Assembly: GCF_024213555.1 (NCBI RefSeq)
Contig: NZ_JANAVO010000001.1
Coordinates: forward strand, 2,852,001 to 2,916,000
Reading direction: 5' to 3'
DNA from: Allokutzneria sp. A3M-2-11 16
Lineage (GTDB): Bacteria > Actinomycetota > Actinomycetes > Mycobacteriales > Pseudonocardiaceae
Length of the DNA: 64,000 bases
In this document: positions 33,495 through 41,565 of the stretch, one piece after another
Numbering within the stretch: position 1 is the stretch's first letter
Layout of the letters: every line of letters starts with the position of its first letter
The notes under the pieces: generated by a model
Told to the model about the DNA's origin: nothing
What the model saw: only the letters and a program-made list of their open reading frames with translations
The model's database searches: none
Translations under genes and position numbers: made by a program

Positions 33495-34325
33495 GTGGGT
33501 ACGCGCGAATTCACGCCACGGGTGGACCGTGAGCGTGATGACGGCGCGATACGCACTCTCCGTACACGGTGGCGCGAGGCGAGCCGGGCCTGCGGCTGGC
33601 CGTTCCCGAGCGACTGGGCCCTGGCCGAGGTCGACGAGGTCTGCCGGGCGTTCGTGGTGCACGGCGACACCGCGCCCGCGCTGAACCGGCTCGCCAGGGC
33701 CCGCGCGCAGACCGGGGCCGGCCTCGCCGAGAGCTTGCAGGACCTCGCCGCGCTGCACGCCGTGCTCACCACGCCGCCGGGCCAGGACGGCGTCCCCACC
33801 GCTGTCGACCCGGACGCCGTGCCCGTGGAGCTGCTCCGCGAATACGCGCTGGCGTGGGCGGACGTGCTCTCCCACCAGGTCGGCGAGCGGGAGGCCGAGG
33901 ACGGGCTGACCGGCCTCGCCACCACCGCCTACCTGCGGACGCGGCTGCGCGAGGTCTACCGGGAGACGCGGTCGCGGGAGCAGCGTTGCGGGGACGAGTT
34001 CTGCCTGGTCCTCGTCGCGCCCGACCTCTCGAAGGCCACGGGCTGGTCGCGGCTGGTGGTGATGGTGCTCATCGCCGAGGTGATCCGCCTGGTCTTCGAC
34101 TCCGGGGAGACCCTCGCCGCGGTCGGCCCCTCGGTCGCGGCCGTGCTGGTCCGCCGCGACGACCGGTTACGCAAGCGCATCGCCGCGACCGCGTGGCTGG
34201 TCAAGCGGCGCCTCTCGGTGGATCCGGACCTGGACGACGCCGGGCCCGTGCGGGTGTGGCAGGAACGCCTCCCCGCCACCCCCGAAGCCGCGGGCGACCT
34301 CATCACCCACCTCGCCCGCACCTAA
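33495..34325 (+). CDS. Hypothetical protein with a degenerate GGDEF-like C-terminal half
   Basis: A 276-residue soluble protein from GTG 33495 (GAAGGGA upstream). The N-terminal half is helical and opens with many charged residues. From about residue 135 the string EDGLTGLATTAYLRTRLREV resembles the opening of GGDEF domains (usually D-x-LTGLxNR). The signature GGDEF and its surroundings are missing; CGDEFCLVLV at about 172 may be its degenerate equivalent. A diguanylate cyclase activity is therefore unlikely, and this may instead be a sensor-like or dead enzyme. It is divergent from the sigma-fusion gene, which could suggest a link. Function unknown. Confidence 0.65.
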   Translation: MGTREFTPRVDRERDDGAIRTLRTRWREASRACGWPFPSDWALAEVDEVCRAFVVHGDTAPALNRLARARAQTGAGLAESLQDLAALHAVLTTPPGQDGVPTAVDPDAVPVELLREYALAWADVLSHQVGEREAEDGLTGLATTAYLRTRLREVYRETRSREQRCGDEFCLVLVAPDLSKATGWSRLVVMVLIAEVIRLVFDSGETLAAVGPSVAAVLVRRDDRLRKRIAATAWLVKRRLSVDPDLDDAGPVRVWQERLPATPEAAGDLITHLART

Positions 34326-34338
34326 CAACACTGGCGTT

Positions 34339-34477
34339 GTTGGCCGGTCTTCAAGTACCGCGCACCCCCTCCCCAGTAGTCGCTAACCGCAGCTAACCCC
34401 CGTGAAACTCAAGGGGGTTAGCTGCGGTTAGCGGTGGTGGTAGGCGGGGTTGGGGGTACTTGAAGACGCCCCAACCA
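34339..34477. repeat. Long intergenic palindromic repeat, full copy (D)
   Basis: The copy closest to B: it also begins GTTGGCCGGTCTTCAAGTAC. Inner arms read CGCTAACCGCAGCTAACCCC and GGGGTTAGCTGCGGTTAGCG; it closes GTACTTGAAGACGCCCCAAC. It fills most of the gap before purK. Confidence 0.85.
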
Positions 34478-34531
34478 CGGTGGTGCTGCACGCGCTGAGG
34501 ACCTGCGGCTATCCAGTAATGTCATCGCACC

Positions 34532-35740
34532 GTGGACTCCCGCACCGGCACCCCCGTCGTCGGCATGGTTGGCGGCGGCCAACTGGCCAGAATGACCCAC
34601 CAGGCCGCCATCGCCCTCGGCCAGTCACTGCACGTGCTCGCCGTCTCACCGGAGGACCCCGCCGCGCTGGTCGCGCCCTCGGTCACGCTCGGCGAGCACA
34701 CCGATCTGGACGCCCTGCGCGCCTTCGCGAAGTCCTGCGACGTGCTCACCTTCGACCACGAGCACGTGCCGGGTGAGCACCTGCGGGTGCTCGTCGACGA
34801 GGGCGTCAAGGTGCACCCCGGGCCGGACGCGCTGCTGCACGCGCAGGACAAGCTGGTGATGCGGACCAGGCTCGCCGAGCTGGGCCTCCCGGTGCCGCCG
34901 TTCGCCCCCGTCACCGAGGTCGCCGACGCGCTGCGGTTCGGCGGCGAGCACGGCTGGCCCTGCGTGCTGAAGGCCGTCCGCGGCGGCTACGACGGCAAGG
35001 GCGTGTGGATGCTGAACACGCCGAGCAGCGCCGAACGAGTGATTCCCGAGCTGCTCGCCGCCGGGACTTCTCTCATGGTCGAACAGTGCGTCCCGATGCG
35101 CCGCGAACTGGCCGCGCTCGTCGCCCGCTCGCCGTTCGGCCAGGGCGGGGCGTGGCCGGTGGTGGAGACCGTGCAGCGCGAAGGCATCTGCGTCGAGGTG
35201 TTGGCGCCCGCACCCGATCTGTCCGAGGAGTTGGCGCACGCGGCGCAGGAGCTGGCGCTGCGCGTCGCGAACGAGCTCGGGGTCGTCGGCGTGCTCGCGG
35301 TCGAGCTGTTCGAGACCGCGGACGGCGTCGTGGTCAACGAGCTGGCGATGCGCCCGCACAACTCCGGCCACTGGACCATCGAGGGCGCGCGGACCTCGCA
35401 GTTCGAGCAGCACGTGCGCGCCGTGCTGGACTACCCGCTCGGCGTGACCGACACCGTCGCGCCCGCCGTGGTGATGGCGAACGTCCTTGGGGCGCCTGAA
35501 CTTCCGGGCATGACCGTGGACGAGCGGCTGCACCACCTGTACGCCCGCTTCCCCGACGCGCACGTGCACCTCTACGGCAAGGCCGAGCGCCCGGGGCGCA
35601 AGGTCGGGCACGTGACTGTGCTCGGCACCGATCTCGCGGAGGTCCGGCGCCGGGCCGGGCTCGCCGCGCACTGGCTCTCCCACGCCGAATGGCCGGACGG
35701 TTACGACATCCACGGTGCAGACATCCACGGAGGCAGATAG
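34532..35740 (+). CDS. purK: N5-carboxyaminoimidazole ribonucleotide synthase
   Basis: A 402-residue ATP-grasp enzyme that makes N5-CAIR from AIR, ATP and bicarbonate in purine synthesis. Motifs include VGMVGGGQLARMTHQA at the N-terminus, FDHEHVPGEHLRVL, the ATP-grasp loop VLKAVRGGYDGKGVW, and the metal-binding NELAMRPHNSGHWTIEGARTSQFEQH. Start is GTG 34532, possibly leaderless because there is little room for a leader between the AT-rich patch at 34514 and the codon. It ends exactly where purE begins. Confidence 0.95.
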   Translation: MDSRTGTPVVGMVGGGQLARMTHQAAIALGQSLHVLAVSPEDPAALVAPSVTLGEHTDLDALRAFAKSCDVLTFDHEHVPGEHLRVLVDEGVKVHPGPDALLHAQDKLVMRTRLAELGLPVPPFAPVTEVADALRFGGEHGWPCVLKAVRGGYDGKGVWMLNTPSSAERVIPELLAAGTSLMVEQCVPMRRELAALVARSPFGQGGAWPVVETVQREGICVEVLAPAPDLSEELAHAAQELALRVANELGVVGVLAVELFETADGVVVNELAMRPHNSGHWTIEGARTSQFEQHVRAVLDYPLGVTDTVAPAVVMANVLGAPELPGMTVDERLHHLYARFPDAHVHLYGKAERPGRKVGHVTVLGTDLAEVRRRAGLAAHWLSHAEWPDGYDIHGADIHGGR

Positions 35741-36256
35741 ATGGCAGGCACCCCGCTCGTCGGCGTGATCATGGGCAGCGACTCGGACTGGCCGGTGATG
35801 CAGGCCGCGGCCGACGCGCTGACCGAGTTCGACGTGCCGCACGAGGTGAGCGTGGTCTCCGCCCACCGCACGCCGCAGCGGATGCTCGACTACGCGGCGA
35901 CCGCGGCCGACCGGGGCATTCGAGTGATCATCGCGGGCGCGGGCGGGGCGGCGCACCTGCCGGGCATGGTCGCCTCCGCGACGGTGCTGCCGGTGATCGG
36001 CGTCCCCGTGCCGCTGAAGTACCTGGACGGCATGGACTCGCTGCTGTCGATCGTGCAGATGCCCGCGGGCGTCCCGGTCGCCACGGTCTCGGTCGGCGGC
36101 GCGCGCAACGCGGGTCTGCTCGCGGTGCGCACCCTCGCGGCCGGAACGGACGAGCTCGCGGCCGGGCTGCGCGGCCGGATGGCCCAGTTCCAGGCGGACC
36201 TGGAGCGGCTCGTCCTGGACAAGGACAAGGCGTTGCGCGAGCGGATCGGCCACTGA
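35741..36256 (+). CDS. purE: N5-carboxyaminoimidazole ribonucleotide mutase
   Basis: A 171-residue class I PurE, which rearranges N5-CAIR to CAIR. Motifs [30 protein letters not shown] and [15 protein letters not shown] match the family's active site, including the Ser, Asp and His residues. The ATG directly follows the purK stop, so the genes are translationally coupled. Gene order purK-purE then FadE25 further down is the actinobacterial standard. Confidence 0.95.
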   Translation: MAGTPLVGVIMGSDSDWPVMQAAADALTEFDVPHEVSVVSAHRTPQRMLDYAATAADRGIRVIIAGAGGAAHLPGMVASATVLPVIGVPVPLKYLDGMDSLLSIVQMPAGVPVATVSVGGARNAGLLAVRTLAAGTDELAAGLRGRMAQFQADLERLVLDKDKALRERIGH

Positions 36257-36300
36257 GAGCAATTCGCATCCGAGAAGCTGAAGTGAGAGTGATTCACATC
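36255..36300 (+). promoter_or_regulatory. Direct repeats TGAGAGYRATTCRCATC upstream of the PLD gene
   Basis: Two 16-base copies (36255-36270 and 36285-36300) that agree at 13 positions and are 30 bases apart, about three helical turns. They lie in the AT-rich 67-base gap before the secreted PLD-like gene and the first overlaps the purE stop. Candidate binding site for an activator or repressor. Confidence 0.4.
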
Positions 36301-36323
36301 TCTCGTGAACTTACTTTCGCTTC

Positions 36324-37496
36324 ATGGGTGCAAAAATCTCCGCAGGTAAAGCAGGGTGGCGCCGCGCCGCCGCCCTGCTCTTCGCCGGAACCCTGAGCCT
36401 GGGGGCGGTTCCGGCACAGGCAGCCGTGTCCCATGGGGTGGCTGCTCCTGGCGCGTACACGGTGTTCAACAACCCGACCGCGAGCACACCCGACTACCGC
36501 ATCGAGAACGACCTCGTCAGCCTCGTCGACGGCGCACCGGCGGGCTCGGAGATCCACGGCGAGATGTTCACCTGGACCAGGACCCCGGTCGCAACTGCGC
36601 TGAAGAACGCGCAGGCGCGCGGGGTGAAGGTGTACCTGGCGATCGACCGCGAGGGCTCCGGCGGCGCCAACCTGAAGCCGGACAACGAGGCCGTCAAGAT
36701 CCTCAAGGCCGCCGGGCTGACCCGGCTGGTGTTCTGCGGGAACGCCACCTACTCCTCGTGCATCAGCAACCGGGCGGGTGCGATCAACCACAACAAGGTG
36801 TTCATGTTCTCCGCGACGAAGGGCATGACCAACGCGGTGTGGGTGGCCTCGCAGAACCTGACGAGCACCCAGAACACCCAGTTCAACAACGCGGTCGTGG
36901 TGCACGGCGACAAACCGCTCTACGACTTCTTCGACCAGCACCTCGACTCGATGCTGAACCAGAAGCGCACATCGGACTACAACAAGTACTTCAACTCCGA
37001 GACCGCCCAGGTCCGGGCCTACCTGTCACCACGAGCGGATTCATCGGGCGGGACCTCCGCGGAGCACGCCACCGACACGGTCGCCCAGGTGCTGAAATAC
37101 GTGAAGTTCGAGTCCGGCTGCACCGTCGACGTCGCGCACGCGCAGTTCACCGGACCGCGCAAGCCGGTGATCGACGAACTGATCCGCATCGGAAAACTCG
37201 GCTGCAAGGTGCGCGTGCTGATCGGGGAGAACCTGAGCCAGTACGTGCGCGACGCGCTCAAGGGCCAGACGAACATCACCGTCCGCCAGCTGACGAACCT
37301 GCACTCGAAATACATCGTGGTGAAGTCGCACTACAACACCACGGCTAAGCGGCAGCTGGTGTTCACGGGCTCGCACAACCTGACCGGTCCGGCGTTGCGC
37401 ACGCACGACGAGACCCTCATCCGCGTGGAGCGCCCAGAGGTGTCGAAGGGTTACTCCGACAACTTCTCCGCGATCTGGGCCAAGGGCACCGCCTAA
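36324..37496 (+). CDS. Secreted phospholipase D-like protein
   Basis: A 390-residue exported protein. The signal peptide (residues 10-33) ends AQA; ATG 36324 opens it. Two PLD-type active-site motifs are seen: HNK at 156-158, in AINHNKVFMFS followed by ASQNLTSTQN, and HSK at 327-329, in LHSKYIVVKS followed by GSHNLTGPALRTHDE. Both have His-x-Lys and the downstream Asn/Ser, although the Asp of the classic HKD is not obvious. Possible activities are phosphodiesterase on phospholipids or nucleic acids. The gene ends with a four-base overlap to the convergent P450. Confidence 0.85.
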   Translation: MGAKISAGKAGWRRAAALLFAGTLSLGAVPAQAAVSHGVAAPGAYTVFNNPTASTPDYRIENDLVSLVDGAPAGSEIHGEMFTWTRTPVATALKNAQARGVKVYLAIDREGSGGANLKPDNEAVKILKAAGLTRLVFCGNATYSSCISNRAGAINHNKVFMFSATKGMTNAVWVASQNLTSTQNTQFNNAVVVHGDKPLYDFFDQHLDSMLNQKRTSDYNKYFNSETAQVRAYLSPRADSSGGTSAEHATDTVAQVLKYVKFESGCTVDVAHAQFTGPRKPVIDELIRIGKLGCKVRVLIGENLSQYVRDALKGQTNITVRQLTNLHSKYIVVKSHYNTTAKRQLVFTGSHNLTGPALRTHDETLIRVERPEVSKGYSDNFSAIWAKGTA

Positions 37497-38704
37497 CGCC
37501 GGTTCAGGTTGACCGGCACCGCGGCGGGGCCGTAGGTGACGAAGTTCGGTTGGTACGGAACGTCTTCTGGTGCGACTGCCAGATCCAGGTTCGGGAACCG
37601 GCGGAACAACTCCGACAACGCGATCCGCCCTTCGAGCCGCGCCAGTGGCGCACCGGCGCAGAAATGCGGGCCGTAGCCGAAGGAGAGGTGCGGGCGGGGC
37701 TGCCTGGTGATGTCGAACCGGCCCGCCGTGGGGCCGTACTGGTTCGGGTCGGTTCCCGCGCCGCCGAAGCACATCAGCAGTGCCTCGCCCGCCGGGATCT
37801 CGACGCCGCAGACCTTGGTGTCCTTGAGCGAGTAGCGGAACGGGTTCGCCTGCACCGGGGAGCTCACCCGCAGGCTCTCCTCGACCACCCTCGGCCACAG
37901 CCCGTCCCGCACCGCCAGGTCCAGCTGGTCCCGGTGGGCGCAGAGGCTGATGACCGAGTTGGCGAGCGCATGCGCGGTCGTCTCGTGCCCGGCCAGCAGC
38001 GTCAGCCAGAGCATGTCGACGAGTTCGGTCTGGGACAGCCGGTCCTCGCCCATCCGGGCGTGGACGAGGGCGCTGGCGAGGTCGTCGCCCGGCTCCTTCC
38101 GCTTGCGGTCGACCAGCTTGTCGATCGACGCGAGCAGACCGAGGTGGGCGCTGCGCACCTGCGCCGGAGTGCTGGTGTACGCGAGCATCGTCGCGGCGCG
38201 GCGGCGCAGGAGCGGGCGATCGTCCTCGGGGACGCCGTAGAGCTCGCAGATCACCCGCATCGGCACCTGCTCGGTGAGCGCGGGCACCAGGTCGACCTCG
38301 TCACCGCCCTCGGCGATGGAGTCCAGCAGCTCGTTGACGATGCCCCGGACCCGCGGCTCCAGCGCGGCGATCATGCGCGGGGAGAACGCGTTGCCGAAGT
38401 AGTCCCGCAGCCTGCGGTGGTCGGCGCCGTCGACGTTGTTGATGTGGCTGCCGTGGATGAGCGCCCGCATCGGCCAGTCCTCGGCGATCGTCCCGTCGTG
38501 CAGCGCGGGCCAGTGCTTCTTGTCCTTGCCGAAGATCTTGTTCTCGTTGCCAAGGACCTCCTTGACCGCGTCGTGGGTCAGCACGGCCCAGACCACCACG
38601 TTGCCCGGCAGCTCCACCGGCACCACGGGGGCGATCCCGCGCAGCCGCGCCAAGGCGTCCGGCACGGTCTCGTCGGCGGTGGGGAAGGGGACCGGGTGGG
38701 GCAT
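37493..38704 (-). CDS. Cytochrome P450
   Basis: A 403-residue bacterial class I P450 (soluble, needing ferredoxin). The I-helix AGHETTA, the K-helix E-x-x-R in EESLRV and the heme-binding loop FGYGPHFCAGAPLAR with the Cys ligand are intact. ATG 38704 starts MPHPVPFPT. The substrate is not known; the B-C loop and F-G region are typical of the CYP105/107-type secondary-metabolism enzymes. Regulator of the AraC type is divergent, with about 180 bases between; it may control the P450. Confidence 0.92.
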   Translation of the reverse strand: MPHPVPFPTADETVPDALARLRGIAPVVPVELPGNVVVWAVLTHDAVKEVLGNENKIFGKDKKHWPALHDGTIAEDWPMRALIHGSHINNVDGADHRRLRDYFGNAFSPRMIAALEPRVRGIVNELLDSIAEGGDEVDLVPALTEQVPMRVICELYGVPEDDRPLLRRRAATMLAYTSTPAQVRSAHLGLLASIDKLVDRKRKEPGDDLASALVHARMGEDRLSQTELVDMLWLTLLAGHETTAHALANSVISLCAHRDQLDLAVRDGLWPRVVEESLRVSSPVQANPFRYSLKDTKVCGVEIPAGEALLMCFGGAGTDPNQYGPTAGRFDITRQPRPHLSFGYGPHFCAGAPLARLEGRIALSELFRRFPNLDLAVAPEDVPYQPNFVTYGPAAVPVNLNRR

Positions 38705-38885
38705 CACGGGTGGCCTCCGGTTGCAGCGATCGGGTTCCGGGCTCCGAAGCCGTGGAGCCGACAGGTGAGGAGCCTCCTGCCAGGTGCGTTCCGCTGCCCA
38801 GGCTTTGCCTGAATCCCCGCCGCAACCCGTAACTACGGGGGAACAAAACCGCAACTCCGCACCCGGCTGGGTGCAGACTGGGCGC

Positions 38886-39824
38886 ATGCGGTTCCACGAC
38901 TGGATCGTCGACCACACCGAGGACTGGGCGGAGCTGAGCAACAGCATCGCTCCGATGGACCACCGCTTCCGTGCGCACGGCGACTGGTACGCGGGCCTCA
39001 CCGCGCAGGAATCCGACGTCTACAACCTGTTGCACTGGGACCAGGGCAACGAACGGATGGCCTACCGCACGCCCGCCCACGTCCGCCGCGTCCCCGACGA
39101 GGACCACTACTGGGTCGTCGTCCCGCAGCAGGGCGTGTATTCCATGTGGCACGACGACAATCTGACGCGCGTGCTGCCCGGCCTCGCCTACGTCCACGGG
39201 CTCGACGAGCCGCTCCACATGCACGTGCCGGTATCGCAGGCATATGCGCTCCGGGTGCCCAAGAGCGAGATCCACCTCCGGATCAAGCCGCCGGGGCGCG
39301 TGCGGTTGCTGCTCGACGTGCGCACCGGCCTCGGCCGGATCACCCAGGACATCATCCGCGGCCTGCACTCGGAGCGGGGGCGCGTCACCGAGCAGGAGTT
39401 CAACGCCGTCTGCGACCGGATCTGCGAGCTGCTGTGCATGATGGCCAACGGCGACACGCCCGCCCAGCCCAGCCACCTCGCCGAGACCGCCGAGGCCGTC
39501 CGCCGCTACGTCCGGGAGAACGTCGGCGACGGTGACGTGCGGCTGCCCGCCGTGGCGCAGGCCCTCGGCTGGTCCCCGCGCCAGGTGCGGTCCATCCTCC
39601 AGCAGTCCGGGACCACGTTCCGCGAGCTGCGCCAGGAGGAGGCGTTCCGCGCCGCCCGGGACATGCTCGCCGACCCCGCCGCCAGGGCGATGGCGATCAG
39701 CGACATCGCGCTGCGCACCGGCCTCACCCCGACGTGGTTCTCCACCGCCTTCAAGGCGCGCTACGGCGAGGCCCCGCGGGACTTCCGCCACCGCCGCCTC
39801 GGCGGCTCACCCCACGACGACTAA
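38886..39824 (+). CDS. AraC-family transcriptional regulator
   Basis: A 312-residue protein. The C-terminal 100 residues hold two helix-turn-helix units (VRLPAVAQALGWSPRQVRSILQ and ISDIALRTGLTPTWFSTAFKA with a final FRHRR). The N-terminal 200 residues contain a predicted sensor domain, with a cupin-like strand set (DEDHYWVVVPQQGVYSM), typical of AraC/AfsR-type substrate sensors. It is divergent from the P450, so control of that gene is likely. ATG 38886 is the first in-frame start after the intergenic region. Confidence 0.88.
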   Translation: MRFHDWIVDHTEDWAELSNSIAPMDHRFRAHGDWYAGLTAQESDVYNLLHWDQGNERMAYRTPAHVRRVPDEDHYWVVVPQQGVYSMWHDDNLTRVLPGLAYVHGLDEPLHMHVPVSQAYALRVPKSEIHLRIKPPGRVRLLLDVRTGLGRITQDIIRGLHSERGRVTEQEFNAVCDRICELLCMMANGDTPAQPSHLAETAEAVRRYVRENVGDGDVRLPAVAQALGWSPRQVRSILQQSGTTFRELRQEEAFRAARDMLADPAARAMAISDIALRTGLTPTWFSTAFKARYGEAPRDFRHRRLGGSPHDD

Positions 39825-39896
39825 GCAGCCGCATCCCGCAAGCGCCCCCCAGCGATCGTGGCGCCCCTCGAACCATCACCAGCGCAGCCGAAATCA

Positions 39897-39959
39897 CCCG
39901 TTTCGTACTCTTGTCGGGATTTGGGAGCGCTCTTTTTCCCGTTATGAGTACGAAACGGG
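39897..39959. repeat. Intergenic palindrome type 2, copy 2 (core flipped)
   Basis: Fourteen-base perfect arms CCCGTTTCGTACTC / GAGTACGAAACGGG, with the same outer sequence as 22715-22777 and the same right flank GGGAG-TCTCTAGG. The core TTTGGGAGCGCTCTTTTT is the exact reverse complement of the core in copy 1. It stands after the AraC gene and before the vapC stop. Confidence 0.75.
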
Positions 39960-40046
39960 AGATCTCTAGGTTGCGTCCGCCTCGCGTTGGGTGCGGGGGC
40001 GGATGTGAGGCATGGGCACAGTTTACGTGGTGTGCGGGTGCCCCGG

Positions 40047-40454
40047 TCAGTCGAGCATCTGCGTGCGCAGGTTCGGGGCGACCGCGGCGATGCGTTCGTA
40101 GTCGACGTCCTTGTACATCAGAACCACGTCGTGGCGAAGCGCGACGGATGCGATGAGGCAGTCGATGGCGGAGCGCACCGTGTGCCCGCTCCGGCGAACC
40201 GCGCGGAACAGGTCGGCCGCCTGGTGGAAGTCGATGGCCGGGTCGACATCGAGCTGCACCAAGGAATTCATCACCTGCTCGATCCTGGAGAGCGCGGCGG
40301 GAGCGGCGCCGAACCGGAGCTCCATCAAGACCGGCTGGGTCGTCGCTAGGACCTCGGGTTGCCGCACCAGCCGTTCGACGGTGGCGGTGGCCGGTGATTC
40401 ACGGCCGCGAAACCAGTCGATCCAGACGGAGCTGTCGATCAGGCAGAGTGCCAC
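40047..40454 (-). CDS. vapC: VapC-type PIN-domain ribonuclease toxin
   Basis: A 135-residue PIN domain toxin. Acidic active-site residues occur in [28 protein letters not shown] and the C-terminal DVDYERIA. VapC proteins cut specific RNAs. Its start overlaps the antitoxin end by 16 bases, as is usual for vapBC pairs. Complete and apparently intact. Confidence 0.9.
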   Translation of the reverse strand: MALCLIDSSVWIDWFRGRESPATATVERLVRQPEVLATTQPVLMELRFGAAPAALSRIEQVMNSLVQLDVDPAIDFHQAADLFRAVRRSGHTVRSAIDCLIASVALRHDVVLMYKDVDYERIAAVAPNLRTQMLD

Positions 40455-40660
40455 TTGTGTTCCGGGTTGTCGTCGCGGATCTCGTCGAGGTCGCCGTCCC
40501 AGCCGATGCCGCGGAGCGAGAGCAGGTCCTCCGTGGTGACCTTCGTGCCGACGAGGCGGCGCAGCGCGAGGTCCACCGCTTCCCGCTTGGTGGTCAACCC
40601 GTAGCGCCGCATCGCCTCCGCTACGAGCTCGTCATCGATGTCGATGTTTGTGCGCGCCAT
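40439..40660 (-). CDS. vapB: VapB-type ribbon-helix-helix antitoxin
   Basis: A 73-residue protein whose first half ([20 protein letters not shown] then [15 protein letters not shown]) is the ribbon-helix-helix DNA-binding domain of the type II antitoxin VapB. The C-terminal tail ([21 protein letters not shown]) would lie across the toxin's active site. ATG 40660 is chosen because the RHH domain starts there. It most likely binds the direct repeats overlapping its own start codon and represses the pair. Confidence 0.88.
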   Translation of the reverse strand: MARTNIDIDDELVAEAMRRYGLTTKREAVDLALRRLVGTKVTTEDLLSLRGIGWDGDLDEIRDDNPEHKWHSA

Positions 40661-40676
40661 ACACCAACGATACACC
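40659..40676. promoter_or_regulatory. Tandem ATACACC half-sites at the vapB start
   Basis: Two copies of ATACACC (40659-40665 and 40670-40676), 11 bases apart, one helical turn. The first covers the vapB start codon. This is the arrangement expected for an autoregulating RHH antitoxin. Confidence 0.45.
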
Positions 40677-41540
40677 TCACGGGTGGTAGGTGTTGAAGGC
40701 CACGAGCAGCTCCTCCTGGCGGCGCAGGGCTTCGGGGGCCTGGTCGGCGCGCCGGCCCGCGACGCCCGCGGCCATCGCCTGGGCGAGGCCCACGAGGGCG
40801 GTCACCGAGCGGAGCAGGCCCGCGCCCGCGGTGTCGGCGAAGAAGACGGAGTCGGCCAGGTCGGCCAAGGGGGACGCCGCGGTGTCGGTGAGGGCGATCG
40901 TGGTGGCACCGGCGGACTTGGCCTGGCGCACGGCGCGCACGGTGTCGGCGGCGTAGCGGTGCAGCGACACGGCGACGAGGACGTCGGTGGATTCCAAGCG
41001 CCGCAACCGATCGGTGAGCGTGCCGGGGCCGGGGATCACCAGGGAGACGTCGTCGAGGACCAGGTCAAGCAGGTAGGCCAGCAGGTAGGCCACGGAGTGC
41101 GACTTGCGCAGCCCCATCACGTGCACCCGGCGCGCTCCGGCCAGGGCCCCGACGGCCCGGCGCCACGCGTCCGGGTCGACCCTGGCCAGGGTGCGGGTGA
41201 GGTTCTGCTTGTCCAGCTCGACGGCCTTGCTGAGCAGTTCGTCCGGCGCGTCCGCCAGCGATCCGAGCCTGCGGACCAGCTGCGCCTGACCGGAGAGGTG
41301 CTCACGGCAGAGCTTCACCAGCGCGGGGTAGCCGGACAGGCCGCACCGCTGGGCGAAGCGGACCACGGTCGCCTCGTTCACCCCGACGTCGCGGGCCAGT
41401 TCGCTGACCGTCTTGAAGGCGATGCCCTCGGGATCGGTCAGCACGCGTTCGGCCAGCGTCCGCTGCGAGGGGGTGAACCCCTCTGACTCGCTCCGCAGCA
41501 GTTCGCTCAGCTCGGCGAACGACGTCGGCGCGTCGCTCAC
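40677..41540 (-). CDS. RpiR/MurR-family transcriptional regulator
   Basis: A 287-residue protein. The N-terminal helix-turn-helix ([20 protein letters not shown] and [33 protein letters not shown]) is typical for RpiR. The C-terminal SIS domain (about 130-260), which binds phospho-sugars, has [20 protein letters not shown] and [20 protein letters not shown]. It follows the aminotransferase on the same strand, 25 bases after, and vapB is 16 bases further on. It may recognise TGCAAATCTGTTTGCA at 42891. Confidence 0.9.
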   Translation of the reverse strand: MSDAPTSFAELSELLRSESEGFTPSQRTLAERVLTDPEGIAFKTVSELARDVGVNEATVVRFAQRCGLSGYPALVKLCREHLSGQAQLVRRLGSLADAPDELLSKAVELDKQNLTRTLARVDPDAWRRAVGALAGARRVHVMGLRKSHSVAYLLAYLLDLVLDDVSLVIPGPGTLTDRLRRLESTDVLVAVSLHRYAADTVRAVRQAKSAGATTIALTDTAASPLADLADSVFFADTAGAGLLRSVTALVGLAQAMAAGVAGRRADQAPEALRRQEELLVAFNTYHP

Positions 41541-41565
41541 CGGGCTCGCCGCCTCAAGCAGAAGA

